5,642 nt of DNA from Actinomycetota bacterium. Lineage in GTDB: Bacteria; Actinomycetota; Thermoleophilia; Solirubrobacterales; Solirubrobacteraceae. Below are positions 5,126-5,642 of the stretch, one piece after another. The notes under the pieces were generated by a model. It saw nothing but the letters and a program-made list of their open reading frames with translations, was not told the DNA's origin and made no database searches. The first letter of the stretch is position 1. Every line of letters starts with the position of its first letter. A program made the translations under genes and the position numbers. The stretch is taken from the NCBI GenBank assembly GCA_019348435.1, contig JAHWJM010000191.1:1-5642 (forward strand). Direction: 5' to 3'.

Positions 5126-5565
5126 TCGCCTTCGCACGGCAGGCTGCGCGGATCCGACAGCGCGAACACCTGCGCGCTCGACACCGGCTTGCCGGAGTGC
5201 GCGAAGAGCACGCTGCCCGAGACGCTTCCGAGCGCCTCGCCGCGCGCGTCCTCGATTGCGGTCGTGCAGGCAAGGCCGTTGCGCCCGTTCATGTTCATCG
5301 CGCAGGAGCCGCAAATCCCCTCGCGGCAGGAGCGGCGGAAGGCCAGGGTGGGATCGATCTCGTTCTTAATGTGGAAGAGCGCGTCCAGGACCATGGGGCC
5401 GTGCTTGGACGTGTCCACCTCGAAGGTGTCCCAGCGCGGATTTTCGCCCGTCTCGGGGTCGTAACGATAGATGCGGAAGGTCCGCATCGTTTTGGAGCGC
5501 TCGGCCGCGGGCCAGTGCCGCCCTTTGGTGATCTTGCTGTTCTTCGGAAGGGTGAGCTGGACCAT
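4993..5565 (-). CDS. sdhB: Succinate dehydrogenase iron-sulfur subunit, N-terminal half only, fused to unrelated sequence
   Basis: SdhB carries electrons from the flavoprotein to quinone in respiratory complex II. From ATG 5565, residues 1 to about 106-110 are clearly SdhB: PKNSKITKGRHWPA, FRIYRYDPETGENPRWDTFE, GPMVLDALFHIKNEIDPTL, and the complete [2Fe-2S] ligand set C80, C85, C88, C100 within RRSCREGICGSCAM and NGLACTTAIED. Beyond AIED the expected PLPHM/KDLVPDL region and both C-terminal cysteine clusters for [4Fe-4S] and [3Fe-4S] are missing. Instead come 35-40 unrelated residues (VLFAHSGKPVSSAQVFALSD...), after which the frame becomes arginine-rich and ends at 4993. The usual protein is about 240-260 residues. 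The N-terminal style (MVQLTLPKNSKI...) is typical of alphaproteobacterial SdhB rather than actinobacterial. The product could not work as SdhB. No sdhA end is recognisable in the 77 bases upstream. Confidence 0.85.
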   Translation of the reverse strand: MVQLTLPKNSKITKGRHWPAAERSKTMRTFRIYRYDPETGENPRWDTFEVDTSKHGPMVLDALFHIKNEIDPTLAFRRSCREGICGSCAMNMNGRNGLACTTAIEDARGEALGSVSGSVLFAHSGKPVSSAQVFALSDPRSLPCEGECRSRCAPTPVRCPSAAGWRSQRRSARSPRSPASGRRALPTTCA

Positions 5566-5580
5566 CGCCAGCCGTATCTA

Positions 5581-5597
5581 ACGGCCCGCCGGACCGT
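5581..5597 (-). promoter_or_regulatory. Dyad upstream of sdhB
   Basis: On the minus strand ACGGTCC, a three-base loop, then GGGCCGT can form a seven-pair stem with one G-T pair. It lies between a TTGCAA (-35-like) and a TAGATA (weak -10-like), 16 bases apart, just ahead of the sdhB ATG. This could be a promoter with an overlapping operator, but both boxes are poor matches. Confidence 0.2.
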
Positions 5598-5610
5598 TGC
5601 AAACGGGTGC

Positions 5611-5636
5611 GACGCTTGGGGGCCCCTCCAGGCGTC
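5611..5636. other. Imperfect hairpin at the window edge
   Basis: GACGC-T-TGG, a GC-rich loop, then CCA-G-GCGTC: eight pairs with one mismatch. A TGA on the minus strand at 5637-5635 overlaps its base, so it could be the end of an upstream gene followed by a terminator-like stem. There is no long T-run, and too little sequence remains to tell. Confidence 0.2.
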
Positions 5637-5642
5637 AGGCCT

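Noticed and set aside
4415..5464. A 349-codon plus-strand ORF opposite the hypothetical gene and sdhB
   Set aside because: The minus-strand sdhB cysteine motifs and third-position GC bias identify the true coding strand; the plus-strand product shows no family pattern.
1..5642. CRISPR array, tRNA or rRNA gene, insertion sequence, phage or defence module
   Set aside because: I found no regularly spaced repeats, tRNA-like cloverleaf, transposase or phage motifs on either strand. The small nucleotidyltransferase-like protein could recall toxin-antitoxin MNT proteins, but no HEPN-type partner is adjacent.

Overview
The window is GC-rich (roughly 70-78% in most stretches I counted by hand). Its core is most like an actinobacterium, probably Thermoleophilia (Solirubrobacterales/Gaiellales-like). 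That call rests on family resemblance of the acyl-CoA ligase, YceD, PlsX and ACP proteins, the yceD/rpmF/plsX/acpP order, and the codon use; I could run no search. Nearly everything reads on the minus strand, so the biological order runs from the high coordinates to the low ones.

Minus-strand order: an SdhB N-terminal half that breaks off in mid-protein (5565 to about 5240); an unrecognised protein with a basic, winged-helix-like C-terminus (to 4367); a complete FadD-type fatty acyl-CoA ligase (4355-2715); YceD/DUF177 (2695-2177); ribosomal protein L32 (1601-1401); PlsX split by a frameshift (1324-288); and an ORF that starts as acyl carrier protein and continues as the middle of a ThiO-like glycine oxidase (291 to the window edge). 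One plus-strand gene, a small nucleotidyltransferase-like protein (1655-2173), sits between yceD and rpmF, which are usually adjacent. It is convergent with yceD and divergent from rpmF.

Functionally, the core is a lipid and ribosome housekeeping neighbourhood. YceD and L32 belong to the classic yceD-rpmF-plsX cluster. PlsX makes acyl-phosphate from acyl-ACP for phospholipid synthesis, ACP carries the acyl chains, and the ligase activates free fatty acids. The gene just upstream of the ligase may share its transcript, or the ligase may have its own promoter at a 15-base palindrome at 4359-4373.

The most striking feature is structural. Both outer genes are mid-gene fusions of unrelated families (ACP to ThiO near 229-249; an alphaproteobacterial-looking SdhB to an actinobacterial-looking gene near 5236-5250). 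Two further places inside the window need a small indel to keep a good protein in frame (about 984 and about 5125). The simplest reading is a metagenomic or low-coverage contig with chimeric ends and uncorrected indels. Real rearrangement or decay is possible but needs read-level proof. I see no CRISPR array, tRNA, rRNA, transposon or phage gene, and no convincing new multi-gene system.
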